Source: Streptococcus suis YS161 (GTDB lineage: Bacteria; Bacillota; Bacilli; Lactobacillales; Streptococcaceae). Taken from it: DNA of 64,000 nt. The stretch spans positions 1-64,000 of the forward strand of contig NZ_ASCA01000056.1 of assembly GCF_002760245.1 (NCBI RefSeq), given 5' to 3'. The notes beneath the pieces are model-generated. The model ran no database searches, had not been told where the DNA came from, and saw nothing but the letters and a program-made list of their open reading frames with translations. The translations under genes were made by a program, and so were the position numbers. This document shows positions 1 to 7,947 of this stretch, piece after piece (the first letter of the stretch is position 1; each line of letters starts with the position of its first letter).

Positions 1-167
1 TTGGAGGTACTAGAGTTCTCTTTTATCACCCTATTTCTCCGAACTTCTTTTGAGATTGTGGATGGGTCTTTTCCCAGCTTAGCAGCGATAGCTGAGAAGG
101 GCTTAAGTTGTTCAATTCCTATTTGAATATCATTGCGATCAGAGAGAGTTAAGTGTTTGTTTTTCAT
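1..167 (-). CDS. IS30-family transposase, N-terminal part (runs off window)
   Basis: Minus-strand reading frame of 55 complete codons beginning with ATG at 167 and leaving the window at base 1. It reads MKNKHLTLSDRNDIQIGIEQ, followed by a helix-turn-helix stretch (FSAIAAKLGKDPSTISKEV). This is the typical amino end of IS30-family DDE transposases, whose N-terminal HTH recognises the element ends. The catalytic domain lies outside the window, so whether the gene is intact cannot be judged. An inverted repeat lies just behind the start codon (185-263), where an IS end is expected. The family call rests on the HTH pattern only. Confidence 0.8.
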   Translation of the reverse strand, partial: MKNKHLTLSDRNDIQIGIEQLKPFSAIAAKLGKDPSTISKEVRRNRVIKENSSTS

Positions 168-184
168 TGTCAGTTACCAACTTG

Positions 185-263
185 TCCCATAGTAAGTTCT
201 ACCTTATTTCTTTGTCTCAGTCTAATTTCCAGTTTTTAAGACAGACTAGAACTTACTTTGGGA
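185..263. repeat. 17-bp imperfect inverted repeat at the IS30-like element border
   Basis: Arms 185-201 and 247-263 are reverse complements at 16 of 17 positions, with 45 bp between them. They lie just upstream of the transposase start. They may be the terminal repeat of the IS plus a solo copy, or a hairpin at the element border. No target-site duplication can be checked because the other end is outside the window. Confidence 0.5.
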
Positions 264-306
264 ATTTAGCAAAATGGGAAAAAGTCGTGATTATGTAAAA
301 AAGTTC

Positions 307-335
307 TTGACAATCCTTTTAATTGCAGTTATAAT
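307..335 (+). promoter_or_regulatory. Consensus sigma-A promoter of rpsU
   Basis: TTGACA at 307-312 and TATAAT at 330-335 with exactly 17 bp between them, 35 bp before the rpsU start codon. This is a perfect vegetative promoter, as expected for a ribosomal protein gene. Confidence 0.9.
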
Positions 336-369
336 AGTATGTAATTTGAAATTGAGGGGAGTGAAAAAA

Positions 370-546
370 ATGTCAAAAACAGTAGTACGCAAGAACGAAT
401 CACTTGATGATGCTCTTCGTCGTTTCAAACGTGCGGTTACTAAAGCTGGTACTCTTCAAGAAACACGCAAACGCGAATTCTACGAAAAACCATCTGTAAA
501 ACGTAAACGTAAATCAGAAGCAGCTCGCAAGCGTAAAAAATTCTAA
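370..546 (+). CDS. rpsU: 30S ribosomal protein bS21
   Basis: A 58-residue basic protein beginning [20 protein letters not shown] and ending in an Arg/Lys-rich tail (RKRKKF), the normal size and composition of bS21. It binds the small subunit near the 3' end of 16S rRNA and helps initiation. The ATG at 370 is chosen because a strong Shine-Dalgarno (GAGGGGAG) precedes it. An in-frame ATG at 274 would add 32 unrelated residues and lies upstream of the promoter. The gene is monocistronic: consensus promoter at 307-335 and terminator at 556-579. Confidence 0.95.
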
Positions 547-555
547 TTGAATTTG

Positions 556-579
556 AAAACGGCCGAAAGGCTGTTTTTT
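556..579 (+). terminator. Intrinsic terminator of rpsU
   Basis: Hairpin AAAACGGCC-GAAA-GGCTGTTTT with a GAAA tetraloop, followed by a T run. Confidence 0.85.
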
Positions 580-580
580 G

Positions 581-609
581 TTTACATTTTACAACAAGTA
601 ACATATAAT
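581..609 (+). promoter_or_regulatory. Promoter of galE
   Basis: TTTACA at 581-586 and TATAAT at 604-609, 17-bp spacer, 41 bp before the galE ATG and just beyond the rpsU terminator. Confidence 0.75.
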
Positions 610-650
610 AGGGATATAGAATTTTTGTCCAAGTGAAAAGGAGTAAAGAG

Positions 651-1664
651 ATGAGTATCTTAGTTACTGGTGGTGCAGGTTATATTGGTAGTCATACGGT
701 TGTCGAATTGTTGAAGTTGGGGAAAGAAGTGGTTATCGTAGATAATCTTTCAAACTCAAGTATTTTAGTTTTAGATCGCATTGAAACCATCACTGGCAAG
801 CGCCCAACTTTCTATGAGTTGGACGTGGCAGATAAGGAAGCCTTGCGCCAAGTTTTTGAAAATGAAAACATTGAGGCAGCCATTCACTTTGCTGGCTACA
901 AGGCAGTAGGAGAATCAGTGGCTAAGCCAATTATGTACTATGAAAACAATATCATGTCAACCCTAGCTTTGGTAGAAGTCATGGCAGAATTTGGTGTTAA
1001 GAAAATTGTCTTCTCCTCAAGTGCGACTGTTTATGGCCTCAATAATCCATCGCCTTTGGTTGAAACTATGCCAACTAGCGCAACGAATCCGTACGGCTAT
1101 ACCAAAGTTATGTTGGAACAAATCTTGCGTGATGTGGAAGTAGCAGATAAGGAGTGGAGTATTGCATTGCTCCGTTATTTCAACCCAATCGGTGCCCATG
1201 AATCTGGTTTGATTGGGGAAGATCCGGCTGGTATTCCTAATAATTTGATGCCGTTTATTGCACAGGTAGCAGTTGGTAAACGTGAGGAACTCAGCGTTTT
1301 TGGTAACGATTATGATACAGTTGATGGTACTGGAGTGCGTGATTATATCCATGTGATTGATTTGGCGCTCGGTCATATTAAGGCGCTTGAAAAAATTTCA
1401 ACTACTACAGGTGTACATACTTACAATCTTGGTTCAGGTCAAGGAACTAGTGTCTTAGAACTTGTTCAAGCTTTTGAAAAAGTGAATGGTGTACCGGTAC
1501 CTTATAAAATCGTTGACCGTCGTCCGGGTGATGTGGCGACCTGCTATGCTAATGCAGACAAGGCTCTAGCTGAACTCAATTGGAAAACAGAGAAAACGAT
1601 TGAGGATATGTGCCGTGACACATGGAACTGGCAGTCTAAAAATCCAAATGGATATGAAGGATAA
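651..1664 (+). CDS. galE: UDP-glucose 4-epimerase
   Basis: A 338-residue short-chain dehydrogenase/reductase, the usual length of bacterial GalE. It interconverts UDP-glucose and UDP-galactose in the cytoplasm using bound NAD, supplying galactose for the Leloir pathway and surface polysaccharide. The Rossmann NAD motif GGAGYIGSH is at residues 7-15, the SSSATVYG stretch carries the active-site Ser/Thr (about 132-135), and the catalytic YxxxK is Y148-K152. The ATG at 651 is chosen because AAAAGGAG lies 7 nt upstream; an ATG at 633 would add six residues without a good ribosome site. The gene stands alone, between its own promoter and a terminator. It could be a paralogue acting on other UDP-sugars, as streptococci often carry two. 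Confidence 0.92.
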   Translation: MSILVTGGAGYIGSHTVVELLKLGKEVVIVDNLSNSSILVLDRIETITGKRPTFYELDVADKEALRQVFENENIEAAIHFAGYKAVGESVAKPIMYYENNIMSTLALVEVMAEFGVKKIVFSSSATVYGLNNPSPLVETMPTSATNPYGYTKVMLEQILRDVEVADKEWSIALLRYFNPIGAHESGLIGEDPAGIPNNLMPFIAQVAVGKREELSVFGNDYDTVDGTGVRDYIHVIDLALGHIKALEKISTTTGVHTYNLGSGQGTSVLELVQAFEKVNGVPVPYKIVDRRPGDVATCYANADKALAELNWKTEKTIEDMCRDTWNWQSKNPNGYEG

Positions 1665-1670
1665 AACAAT

Positions 1671-1697
1671 AAGGGAAGCCGATTGGCTCCCCTTTTT
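1671..1697 (+). terminator. Intrinsic terminator of galE
   Basis: Stem AAGGGAGCC-like arm against GGCTCCCCTT around a GATT loop, ending in a T run at 1693-1697, directly after the galE stop. Confidence 0.75.
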
Positions 1698-1701
1698 TGA
1701 C

Positions 1702-1729
1702 AAGAAGAAAACAGGCAAGGTACCTGTTT
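1702..1729 (-). terminator. Intrinsic terminator of mscL
   Basis: Arms AAACAGG (1709-1715) and CCTGTTT (1723-1729). Read on the minus strand the hairpin is followed by TTCTTCTT. It lies between convergent galE and mscL. Confidence 0.65.
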
Positions 1730-1743
1730 CACTATCTTATTGA

Positions 1744-2127
1744 TTATTTTTTCAACAAGTCGCGGATTTCTGCAAGCAATTCTTCTTGAGTTGGACCAGC
1801 AGGTGTAGCTTCTTCAACAGCAGCTTCTTCTTTCTTAGCCAAGCTTTGAGCTTTTTCCGCAGCCTTAACGATGAAGAAGAGAACAGTACCAACAATCAAG
1901 AAGTTGATAACAGCACTCAAGAAGTTACCGTATGCTACACCGTTCCATGATAAGTCAGCGATTTTTTCTGCACCAGCAGCTTTCAAAGCTGGCGTCAAGA
2001 ACAATGGAGTAATTACATCTTCAACCAATGATTTAACGATTGCACCAAATGCAGATGCAATAATCACACCGACAGCCAAATCAATCACGTTTCCACGGAA
2101 CAAAAAGGCTTTCAAATCTTTCAACAT
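1744..2127 (-). CDS. mscL: Large-conductance mechanosensitive channel MscL
   Basis: A 127-residue membrane protein beginning MLKDLKAFLFRGNVIDLAVG, the hallmark N-terminus of MscL. The first membrane helix (about residues 15-40, containing VGVIIASAFGAIVKSLV) lines the pore. A second helix lies at about 65-90 and a charged cytoplasmic C-terminal helix rich in Glu/Lys/Ala follows. The homopentameric channel opens under membrane tension and vents solutes on osmotic downshock. Length is normal for the family. The gene is monocistronic on the minus strand, convergent with galE and divergent from dnaG. Confidence 0.95.
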   Translation of the reverse strand: MLKDLKAFLFRGNVIDLAVGVIIASAFGAIVKSLVEDVITPLFLTPALKAAGAEKIADLSWNGVAYGNFLSAVINFLIVGTVLFFIVKAAEKAQSLAKKEEAAVEEATPAGPTQEELLAEIRDLLKK

Positions 2128-2212
2128 ATCCTAAATATGTCCTTTCATAAATATTTTACTCTATATATAATAACCGTTAAAAATTATTTTACAAGTAATT
2201 TGTTTTAGAAAT

Positions 2213-2241
2213 TTTACATTTTCCCGTATTTAGTATACAAT
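2213..2241 (+). promoter_or_regulatory. Promoter of dnaG-rpoD
   Basis: TTTACA at 2213-2218 and TACAAT at 2236-2241, 17-bp spacer, about 65 bp before the dnaG start. Confidence 0.7.
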
Positions 2242-2308
2242 AGAGTATGTTAAACTAAGGGGAGAGTGTTCACTTTTTAAATTAGCTAGTATGATATGAG
2301 GAGGGAAT

Positions 2309-4099
2309 GTGCTTTCAAAGGATAAAATTACTGAAATAAAACAAGCTCTCAATATCGTTGATGTTATTGGTGAAACGGTTGCTTTGACTAAGGCCGGACG
2401 TAATTATGTCGGTCTTTGCCCTTTTCATGGGGAGAAAACCCCGTCTTTCAATGTGATTGAAGATAAGCAGTTCTACCATTGTTTTGGATGTGGTAAGTCC
2501 GGAGATGTATTCAAGTTTGTCGAAGAAGTTCGTGGTGTTTCTTTTGCAGATGCGGCAGCTATCTTAGCTGAGAAGGCAGGTTTTCAAGTAGATGTAACTC
2601 CTTCCTATCGTCCAGAAGAGAAAAGGGTTAGTCCGCATCAGGTACTGTATGATATCCATCGAGATGCCGCAAAGTTTTATCATGCCCTTTTGATGACAAC
2701 CAAAATGGGTGAGGAAGCTAGAGCTTATCTACACCAACGTGGCTTGACAGATGATGTCATAAAAACATTCCAGCTAGGCTTAGCTCCTGCCGAACAGAAT
2801 ATTCTTTACCAAAAACTATCAGGTCAATATGACGAAGAAAGTCTATTGAATTCGGGTTTGTTCAATCCAAGTGAGAATAATATTATTTATGACGCCTTTC
2901 AAGAGAGGATTATTTTCCCCTTGGCGGATGAATATGGTCGAATTGTAGCTTTTTCAGGTCGGATTTGGACCGAAGAAGATCGAAACAATAAACAATTAGC
3001 TAAGTATAAAAACTCTCGTAGTACTGCGATTTTCAATAAAAGCTATGAATTGTATCATTTGGACAAGGCTAAAGCGGTTATTAAGAAGCAACGTGAAACC
3101 TATCTCATGGAAGGTTTTCTAGATGTTATTGCTGCTCATCGTGTAGGGATTGATAATGCAGTGGCTTCCATGGGAACAGCTTTGACAAGAGAGCATGTTG
3201 CACATCTAGCTAAGTTTTGTAAGAAAATTGTTCTGACTTATGATGGGGATAAGGCTGGACAGGCAGCTACCATGAAGGTGCTGGACGAACTACAAGATTT
3301 TCAGGTTGAAATCGTGAGTTTGCCAGATAATATGGACCCAGATGAATTTTTGCAGAAAAATTCGGAAGAAGCCTTGCAACAGGTTTTAACCAAGTCACGA
3401 ATCAGCGATGTAGAATTTTTGATTCAATACTTGAAACCTGAAAATCCTGACAATCTACAAATGCAGATTGAGTTTGTAGATAAGATTGCACCAATTATTG
3501 CCAAAGTATCATCCATTACAGCTCAAAATTCTTATATTTATAAGGTGGCGGATTTACTTTCTGATTTTGATTATAATCAGGTGGAACAGGCAGTAAATGC
3601 TGTTCGTCTGAACCAGCGCCAGGAGAGAACACAACAGGTATTTCAATCACAGACTGGTCAGTCTTATTTGCCACCAGTCCAAACGATTGCTCGTATAACG
3701 AGTCTTATTCGAACAGAAAACCATTTACTTTATCGGATGGTTGAACATCCTTATATTCTCAATGAGTTCCGTTTACGAGAAGATTTTTATTTTGCGACGC
3801 CAGAATTGCAAGCTATTTATGATATGTTAAAAAAATCTGGGGAAATTACCAGTTTTGAACTATCACAGTTGAACGATTCCGCTCAACAGGCTTGGTATCG
3901 TATGCAAGAAGAACGTTTACCTAATGAAGTATCTCCACACGAAATCGAAGAATTAGAAATTCGGCGAGACAAGGAATTGTTGAAGAAGGAGAACCAGCAC
4001 CTAGCACGGAAAATCCGTGAACATTCCCATGTGGGAAATGCAGATATTGCCCTCGATGAGTTGCAAAAACTCCTCGATAGAAGAAGACAAATGGAGTAA
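2309..4099 (+). CDS. dnaG: DNA primase
   Basis: A 596-residue primase that makes RNA primers at the replication fork with the DnaB-type helicase. The N-terminal CHC2 zinc motif is C37-H40-C58-C61. A TOPRIM domain follows, with [11 protein letters not shown] near residue 270 and YDGDKAG near 312, and the C-terminal part should contact the helicase. The start is GTG at 2309 behind GAGGAGGG; the ATG two bases earlier is out of frame. A GTG start is in keeping with the low level expected for primase. It is the first gene of a two-gene operon; rpoD begins 2 nt after the stop, the conserved macromolecular-synthesis arrangement. Confidence 0.95.
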   Translation: MLSKDKITEIKQALNIVDVIGETVALTKAGRNYVGLCPFHGEKTPSFNVIEDKQFYHCFGCGKSGDVFKFVEEVRGVSFADAAAILAEKAGFQVDVTPSYRPEEKRVSPHQVLYDIHRDAAKFYHALLMTTKMGEEARAYLHQRGLTDDVIKTFQLGLAPAEQNILYQKLSGQYDEESLLNSGLFNPSENNIIYDAFQERIIFPLADEYGRIVAFSGRIWTEEDRNNKQLAKYKNSRSTAIFNKSYELYHLDKAKAVIKKQRETYLMEGFLDVIAAHRVGIDNAVASMGTALTREHVAHLAKFCKKIVLTYDGDKAGQAATMKVLDELQDFQVEIVSLPDNMDPDEFLQKNSEEALQQVLTKSRISDVEFLIQYLKPENPDNLQMQIEFVDKIAPIIAKVSSITAQNSYIYKVADLLSDFDYNQVEQAVNAVRLNQRQERTQQVFQSQTGQSYLPPVQTIARITSLIRTENHLLYRMVEHPYILNEFRLREDFYFATPELQAIYDMLKKSGEITSFELSQLNDSAQQAWYRMQEERLPNEVSPHEIEELEIRRDKELLKKENQHLARKIREHSHVGNADIALDELQKLLDRRRQME

Positions 4100-4101
4100 A
4101 T

Positions 4102-5220
4102 ATGACAAATAAAAAAGATAAAAAAACAGAAGTAACTACTTTTGATGTACAAGTTGCCGAATTTATCCGTAACCATAAAAAACAAGGTTCAGCTACAGAC
4201 GATGAAATCAATGACCAACTGGTTATTCCATTTACGCTTGATGCTGATGGGATTGATGATTTGCTCCAACGTATTCAGGATGCAGGGATTTCAATTGTTG
4301 ATAAGGATGGAAATCCATCAGCTCGTGCTATGCAGGTAGAGGAAGAACCAGAATTATCTGACGAAGAATTGCTTGGAAGCACTTCTGCAAAAGTGAACGA
4401 TCCAGTTCGCATGTATTTGAAAGAAATTGGTGTTGTACCTCTTTTGACCAACGAGGAAGAGCAAGAATTGGCATTGGCGGTTGAAGCAGGTGACCCAGAA
4501 GCGAAACAACGTTTGGCTGAAGCCAACTTGCGTTTGGTTGTTTCCATTGCAAAACGTTATGTCGGTCGTGGTATGCAGTTTCTTGATCTTATCCAAGAAG
4601 GAAACATGGGCTTGATGAAGGCCGTTGATAAGTTTGACTACTCTAAAGGTTTCAAGTTTTCAACTTATGCAACTTGGTGGATTCGTCAGGCTATCACTCG
4701 TGCCATTGCCGACCAAGCACGTACAATCCGTATTCCTGTTCACATGGTGGAAACCATTAACAAGTTGGTTCGTGAACAACGCAATCTCTTGCAAGAATTG
4801 GGCCAAGATCCAACGCCAGAACAAATCGCTGAGCGTATGGATATGACGCCTGAGAAAGTTCGTGAAATCCTTAAGATTGCCCAAGAACCTGTTTCACTTG
4901 AGACCCCAATTGGTGAAGAAGATGATAGTCATCTTGGAGATTTTATCGAAGACGAAGTCATTGAAAATCCAGTTGATTACACAACTCGTGTCGTTCTTCG
5001 TGAACAGTTAGATGAGGTATTGGATACTCTTACTGACCGTGAGGAAAACGTATTGCGTCTTCGTTTTGGTTTAGATGATGGTAAAATGCGCACGCTTGAA
5101 GATGTTGGTAAAGTCTTTAACGTAACCCGTGAACGCATCCGCCAAATCGAAGCCAAAGCCCTCCGTAAACTCCGCCACCCATCCCGCAGCAAACCACTCA
5201 GAGATTTTATAGAGGATTGA
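4102..5220 (+). CDS. rpoD: RNA polymerase primary sigma factor (sigma-A/RpoD)
   Basis: A 372-residue primary sigma factor. Region 1.2 is around [17 protein letters not shown] (about 95-110). Region 2, which recognises the -10 element and melts DNA, contains [35 protein letters not shown] and the aromatic patch [17 protein letters not shown]. Region 4.2 holds the -35-binding HTH near the C-terminus ([20 protein letters not shown]). The length is typical for streptococcal RpoD, with a short region 1.1. The ATG at 4102 follows the dnaG stop by 2 nt, so translation is probably coupled. A repeat-rich hairpin region begins directly after the stop. Confidence 0.97.
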   Translation: MTNKKDKKTEVTTFDVQVAEFIRNHKKQGSATDDEINDQLVIPFTLDADGIDDLLQRIQDAGISIVDKDGNPSARAMQVEEEPELSDEELLGSTSAKVNDPVRMYLKEIGVVPLLTNEEEQELALAVEAGDPEAKQRLAEANLRLVVSIAKRYVGRGMQFLDLIQEGNMGLMKAVDKFDYSKGFKFSTYATWWIRQAITRAIADQARTIRIPVHMVETINKLVREQRNLLQELGQDPTPEQIAERMDMTPEKVREILKIAQEPVSLETPIGEEDDSHLGDFIEDEVIENPVDYTTRVVLREQLDEVLDTLTDREENVLRLRFGLDDGKMRTLEDVGKVFNVTRERIRQIEAKALRKLRHPSRSKPLRDFIED

Positions 5221-5512
5221 TTTTGTCTGGGAGACAAAATCAACCGCTCGCTGAAAACAGGAAACGAGCGAGAGTTCGGGGAGGTTTTGACACAAACTTC
5301 GTTTGTTTTATCTCCAACCTTCAACAGTCTCCCAGACTGTTGAAGCCTGCCCAGAAATAAGAGAGCAGGCCTAATTTTCTGGGGGAGATAATCGACGTTT
5401 CTCACATCATTCGACCATAATGATGTGAGAAATTAGTAAGTCGTCTAGGCAATTCTATTGGGAATTGCCGTTAGTTGAGTAGCTTTTCAAAGCACTCAAC
5501 TTTGGCGAGTTG
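5221..5512. repeat. Cluster of intergenic inverted repeats downstream of rpoD
   Basis: No gene is seen in the 399 bp between rpoD and the DUF59 gene. Instead there is a chain of hairpins: 5221-5239 (8-bp stem, GGG loop), 5245-5270 (CGCTCG/CGAGCG), 5319-5345 (perfect 12-bp stem, 3-nt loop), 5345-5370 (GCCTGC/GCAGGC), 5398-5432 (perfect 14-bp stem, 7-nt loop), 5448-5469 (8-bp stem) and 5473-5501 (13-bp stem with one bulge). None ends in a clear T run, so ordinary termination is not the obvious explanation. The block is bracketed by two copies of a 67-bp repeat. It is probably a mosaic of intergenic repeat elements. Confidence 0.75.
5242..5308 (+). repeat. 67-bp direct repeat, copy 1
   Basis: Matches 5513-5579 at 63 of 67 positions. 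It contains a CGCTCG/CGAGCG stem and an ACAAAC/GTTTGT stem. Confidence 0.9.
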
Positions 5513-5579
5513 AACCGCTCGCTGCAAACTGGAAACAAGCGAGAGTTCGGGGAGGTTTTGACACAAACTTGGTTTGTTT
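5513..5579 (+). repeat. 67-bp direct repeat, copy 2
   Basis: Second copy of the 67-bp repeat, same orientation, four substitutions relative to 5242-5308. The terminal ACAAAC/GTTTGT stem is kept although its loop base changes. It ends 40 bp before the start of the DUF59 gene and so may form part of its leader. Confidence 0.9.
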
Positions 5580-5619
5580 CTTTTCTAGTATTGAAGTTGT
5601 GAAAAAGAAAGAGAGAAAA

Positions 5620-5943
5620 ATGACGTACACAGAAGATCAAATTAAAGACATTCAGGAGCGTATTTTTCATGTTCTTGAAGATGTGATTGACCCTGAGCTA
5701 GGTATTGATATTATCAATTTAGGGCTAATTTATGAAATCCGATTTATTGAGGGCAAGGCTGAAATTGATATGACCTTGACGACCATGGGTTGTCCATTAG
5801 CTGATCTAATTACCGATCAAATTCATGATGTACTGAAGGATGTCCCTGAAGTAACAGAAGTAGATGTTAGACTGGTTTGGTCGCCAGCCTGGACAGTTCA
5901 AAAAATGAGCCGTTACGCTCGAATTGCATTAGGAATAAAATAG
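5620..5943 (+). CDS. MIP18/DUF59-family Fe-S cluster assembly protein (PaaD/SufT-like)
   Basis: A 107-residue single-domain DUF59 protein. Family members act in iron-sulfur cluster maturation. Visible family features are the DPELGIDIINLGLIYEI stretch (about residues 23-39), TLTTMGCPLAD with the conserved Cys (about 54-64) and WSPAW near the C-terminus. The ATG at 5620 is preceded by GAAAGAGAG; an in-frame upstream start at 5569 would lie in the 67-bp repeat and add 17 unrelated residues. A good intrinsic terminator follows at 5955-5984. Its exact client proteins cannot be told from the sequence. Confidence 0.85.
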   Translation: MTYTEDQIKDIQERIFHVLEDVIDPELGIDIINLGLIYEIRFIEGKAEIDMTLTTMGCPLADLITDQIHDVLKDVPEVTEVDVRLVWSPAWTVQKMSRYARIALGIK

Positions 5944-5954
5944 TTTCAAAAAAG

Positions 5955-5984
5955 ATGATTTCGAATATTCGAAGTCATTTTTTT
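5955..5984 (+). terminator. Intrinsic terminator of the DUF59 gene
   Basis: 10-bp stem (5955-5964 with 5969-5978, one G-T pair), ATAT loop, then seven T residues. Confidence 0.85.
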
Positions 5985-6026
5985 AGAATTGTTCATGATT
6001 TTGTTGAAAAAATATCAATTTTCCAC

Positions 6027-6055
6027 TTGTCAAACAAGAAAATTCGTGTTAAAAT
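6027..6055 (+). promoter_or_regulatory. Promoter of the unassigned RNA
   Basis: TTGTCA at 6027-6032 and TAAAAT at 6050-6055 with a 17-bp spacer. It sits after the DUF59 terminator, and no credible protein-coding start follows it. Confidence 0.65.
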
Positions 6056-6061
6056 GAAAAA

Positions 6062-6414
6062 GCCTAGGAAAAGTAGTCATACCTATTCTAGCAAATATCA
6101 GACCTATATGGGATGAGTAGCTCTGCTATTGATCATAACCAAAGCCTACGGACAGGCGGGTCGAATGCCGAAGCGTGGCGAAAGCCACATTATTGATAGG
6201 GTTAAAAGCCTACATTTTATAAGTTGATGTTGGGAAGTTTTTCCTAATTTCTAGTTTTGTCAGTGTGGTGAAAGCACACGTCATCTTGTGAAACGGTCAA
6301 TAAAGTACGTATATATTTGCACTGGAGAGTAGGAAACGGTAGGCACATAAACTCAAGAGAAGAATAAAAAACGTCAATTTGGATTGTAGAGCAGGATGCA
6401 CCCTGCTCTTTTTG
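6062..6414 (+). ncRNA. Candidate free-standing structured RNA, about 350 nt, unassigned
   Basis: This stretch has a sigma-A-type promoter (6027-6055), no coding potential and a strong terminator (6388-6414), so a stand-alone transcript of about 350 nt is predicted. Structure seen includes a perfect GTGGC-GAAA-GCCAC tetraloop hairpin (6175-6188), a GTGTG/CACAC hairpin (6263-6279), and a single GTAGGC (6339-6344) that could pair with either of two GCCTAC copies (6144-6149 or 6208-6213). A related GCCTAG sits at the predicted 5' end. The size fits RNase P RNA, but the conserved GAGGAAAGTCC and ACAGAA motifs are absent. tmRNA is encoded elsewhere. The RNA is not part of the neighbouring IS, because the second IS copy at 17426 lacks it. 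Confidence 0.55.
6388..6414 (+). terminator. Intrinsic terminator of the unassigned RNA
   Basis: Perfect 8-bp stem AGAGCAGG/CCTGCTCT with a 6-nt loop, then a T run. An IS200-like element starts 6 nt after the T run. Confidence 0.88.
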
Positions 6415-6419
6415 CTTTG

Positions 6420-7244
6420 TTATGTGACTTTTAGTCCGTTACGCTCCATAAGGTGCGTGACAAATAAACCACCCGCTATGCGGGTGCGCGATGAAGGTTA
6501 TACCAAAAAAACTCCAAACGCGATACAATAAAGGTGTTCAAGCCAATTGTAAAGCGAAAGGAGAAAAATATGGCGCAAAAGGCACATAGTTTATCACATA
6601 CAAAGTGGCTGTGTTCTACCACATTGTCTTCACCCCTAAGTATAGACGAAAAATTATCTATAATCAATATCGAAGTAGTCTTGGAGAGATATTTCGACGA
6701 TTGTGTAGTTATAAAGGTGTTGAAATTATCGAAGGTCATCTGATGCTGGATCATGTTCATATGTTAGTCAATATTCCCCCGCGGTTAAGTGTATCCAGTT
6801 TTATGGGCTATTTAAAAGGCAAGAGTGCTCTTATGATGTTTGATAAACACGCCAATCTCTCTATAAATTTGGTAATCGTCATTTCTGGGCAGAGAGCTTC
6901 AACAATTTGGGGAATTGTTGAAGAGTGTAAGTTGGACTTAATGAAGCCACAATTAAGAAATATATACAAGAATAAAGAAATTATCCAGTGGATGATTTCT
7001 TCACGAGCTTAAAATCTAGAAAGCGAGTTAAACATGATCTAGCACTTGATAAATTGAGTGTAAAAGAGTATGAAGATTCCTTTAGGGATAATGGCAAGTA
7101 GTACGAATGCCTCTTTAAGAGGCTAGTGACGAGTCAAAAGCAGTGAGGCTTGAACAAAGTGAAAGCCAGCGTCTTTAGGCGCTGGCTGGTGATGTGGGCT
7201 TATAGCCCTTGTTCAAACCACCCGTTTTCACGGGTGGTTATGAC
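6420..7244 (+). mobile_element. IS200/IS605-family element, copy 1 (decayed)
   Basis: About 825 bp, nearly identical to 17426-18246 from TTATGTGACTTTTAG at the left to the CACCCGT...ACGGGTG hairpin at the right. Subterminal imperfect palindromes at both ends (CACCCGC-TAT-GCGGGTG on the left, ACCACCCG...CGGGTGGT on the right) are typical of IS200-type elements. TnpA binds such end hairpins as single-stranded DNA. The element lacks long terminal inverted repeats, and no target duplication is evident, as expected. The transposase is broken (see the pseudogene entry). The element borders are taken from where the two copies stop matching and may be off by a few bases. Confidence 0.88.
6570..7101 (+). 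pseudogene. tnpA: IS200-type TnpA transposase, frameshifted
   Basis: The reading starts well (ATG at 6570: MAQKAHSLSHTKWLC) behind AAAGGAG. It then shifts frame by one base before YHIVFTPKYRRK. It shifts again after the residues HANL, because YKFGNRHFWAE lies in another frame, and again before LNEATIKKYIQE. It finally meets TAA where family members continue. Downstream of that stop the frame still reads SVKEYEDPFRDNGK up to TAG at 7099-7101. The Y1 HUH transposase motif HVH (LDHVHMLV) and the catalytic-Tyr helix (IKKYI) are both recognisable, so this was once a normal protein of about 170 residues. Copy 2 carries the same lesions. Confidence 0.85.
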
Positions 7245-7838
7245 TTATCCTAACAATTGCTGCAACCATTGGCTGCCATAGATCCAAAAGAAGCTATAGG
7301 CCACAACTGAGAAAGGGCGACAAAGTAAAGTAATCATAATAAATTTCCGATAGCTCATGCTTGTTAATCCAGTAATCATCACCACTATGTCAGCTGGAGA
7401 AATGGGAGAAAGCATGCAAAGAATAAAGAAAATTTCATAACTACGTTTATTATCAATTTTGCTTTCATATTTGTAAAATGTATCTTCAGACATGAAGAGG
7501 AGACAAAATTTCTTTCCATAGCGACGAGCCAACCAGAAAAGGATGATACTACCGATTGAAATTCCAAGATAATTGAGAAAGAATCCCCACCAAAAATGAA
7601 ATACGAGGAAACCTACAACAGTCGTAACACCGCCTGGAATAATCGGAAATACAACTTGAATAATCTGAATAGCTAAAAAGGAGAGGCTACCTAAAGCACC
7701 TTGGCTTTTGATTAAATCGCTTAAGACATTTTGATCGTTCAAAATGCCAATCTTATAGAGCCAAAACAGAAAAATAGCAGTCCCGATAAGGGTCAAAATA
7801 CTTAATACTTGAATGGTTTTTTGCCAAAATTTATACAT
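7245..7838 (-). CDS. TVP38/TMEM64-family (SNARE-associated/DedA-like) membrane protein
   Basis: A 197-residue polytopic membrane protein with about five hydrophobic segments. The family pattern is seen as a Pro/Gly-rich re-entrant stretch (VFPIIPGGVTTVVGFLVF, about residues 64-81), GxxxG-like helices (YLGISIGSIILFWLARRYGKK) and SPISPADIVVMITGL (about 144-158). Proteins of this superfamily are linked to lipid scrambling or transport, but the substrate here is unknown. The gene is monocistronic on the minus strand. Its 3' end abuts the right end of IS copy 1, so the element may have displaced or now provides its terminator. Confidence 0.8.
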   Translation of the reverse strand: MYKFWQKTIQVLSILTLIGTAIFLFWLYKIGILNDQNVLSDLIKSQGALGSLSFLAIQIIQVVFPIIPGGVTTVVGFLVFHFWWGFFLNYLGISIGSIILFWLARRYGKKFCLLFMSEDTFYKYESKIDNKRSYEIFFILCMLSPISPADIVVMITGLTSMSYRKFIMITLLCRPFSVVAYSFFWIYGSQWLQQLLG

Positions 7839-7897
7839 ACTTTCATTTTACCATATTTCAAAATTTTTTTAAATTGTAAGGAAAATGTAAAATAATT

Positions 7898-7926
7898 TTG
7901 CTATTTATAAAAAATTCTGCTATAAT
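7898..7926 (+). promoter_or_regulatory. Promoter of ssrA
   Basis: TTGCTA at 7898-7903 and an extended -10 (TGC-TATAAT, 7918-7926), 17-bp spacer, about 21 bp before the mature tmRNA 5' end. Confidence 0.75.
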
Positions 7927-7947
7927 AGTTCTTGTATCAAATCCTAC

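Noticed and set aside
5877-6116. 79-codon open frame across the end of the DUF59 gene
   Set aside because: It overlaps a real gene and its terminator and promoter region; composition is Lys-rich and random, with no ribosome site.
6062-6414. RNase P RNA, group II intron or known riboswitch identity for the unassigned RNA
   Set aside because: Size would suit RNase P, but the conserved GAGGAAAGTCC and ACAGAA cores are missing. No domain V-like hairpin or GTGCG start of a group II intron is seen, and no riboswitch core I know matches.
6605-7012. Intact 135-residue transposase frames at 6605-7012 and 17609-18016
   Set aside because: These frames join parts of different original frames of TnpA: the C-terminal third (after HANL) is out of frame with the family, so the product would not be a functional transposase.
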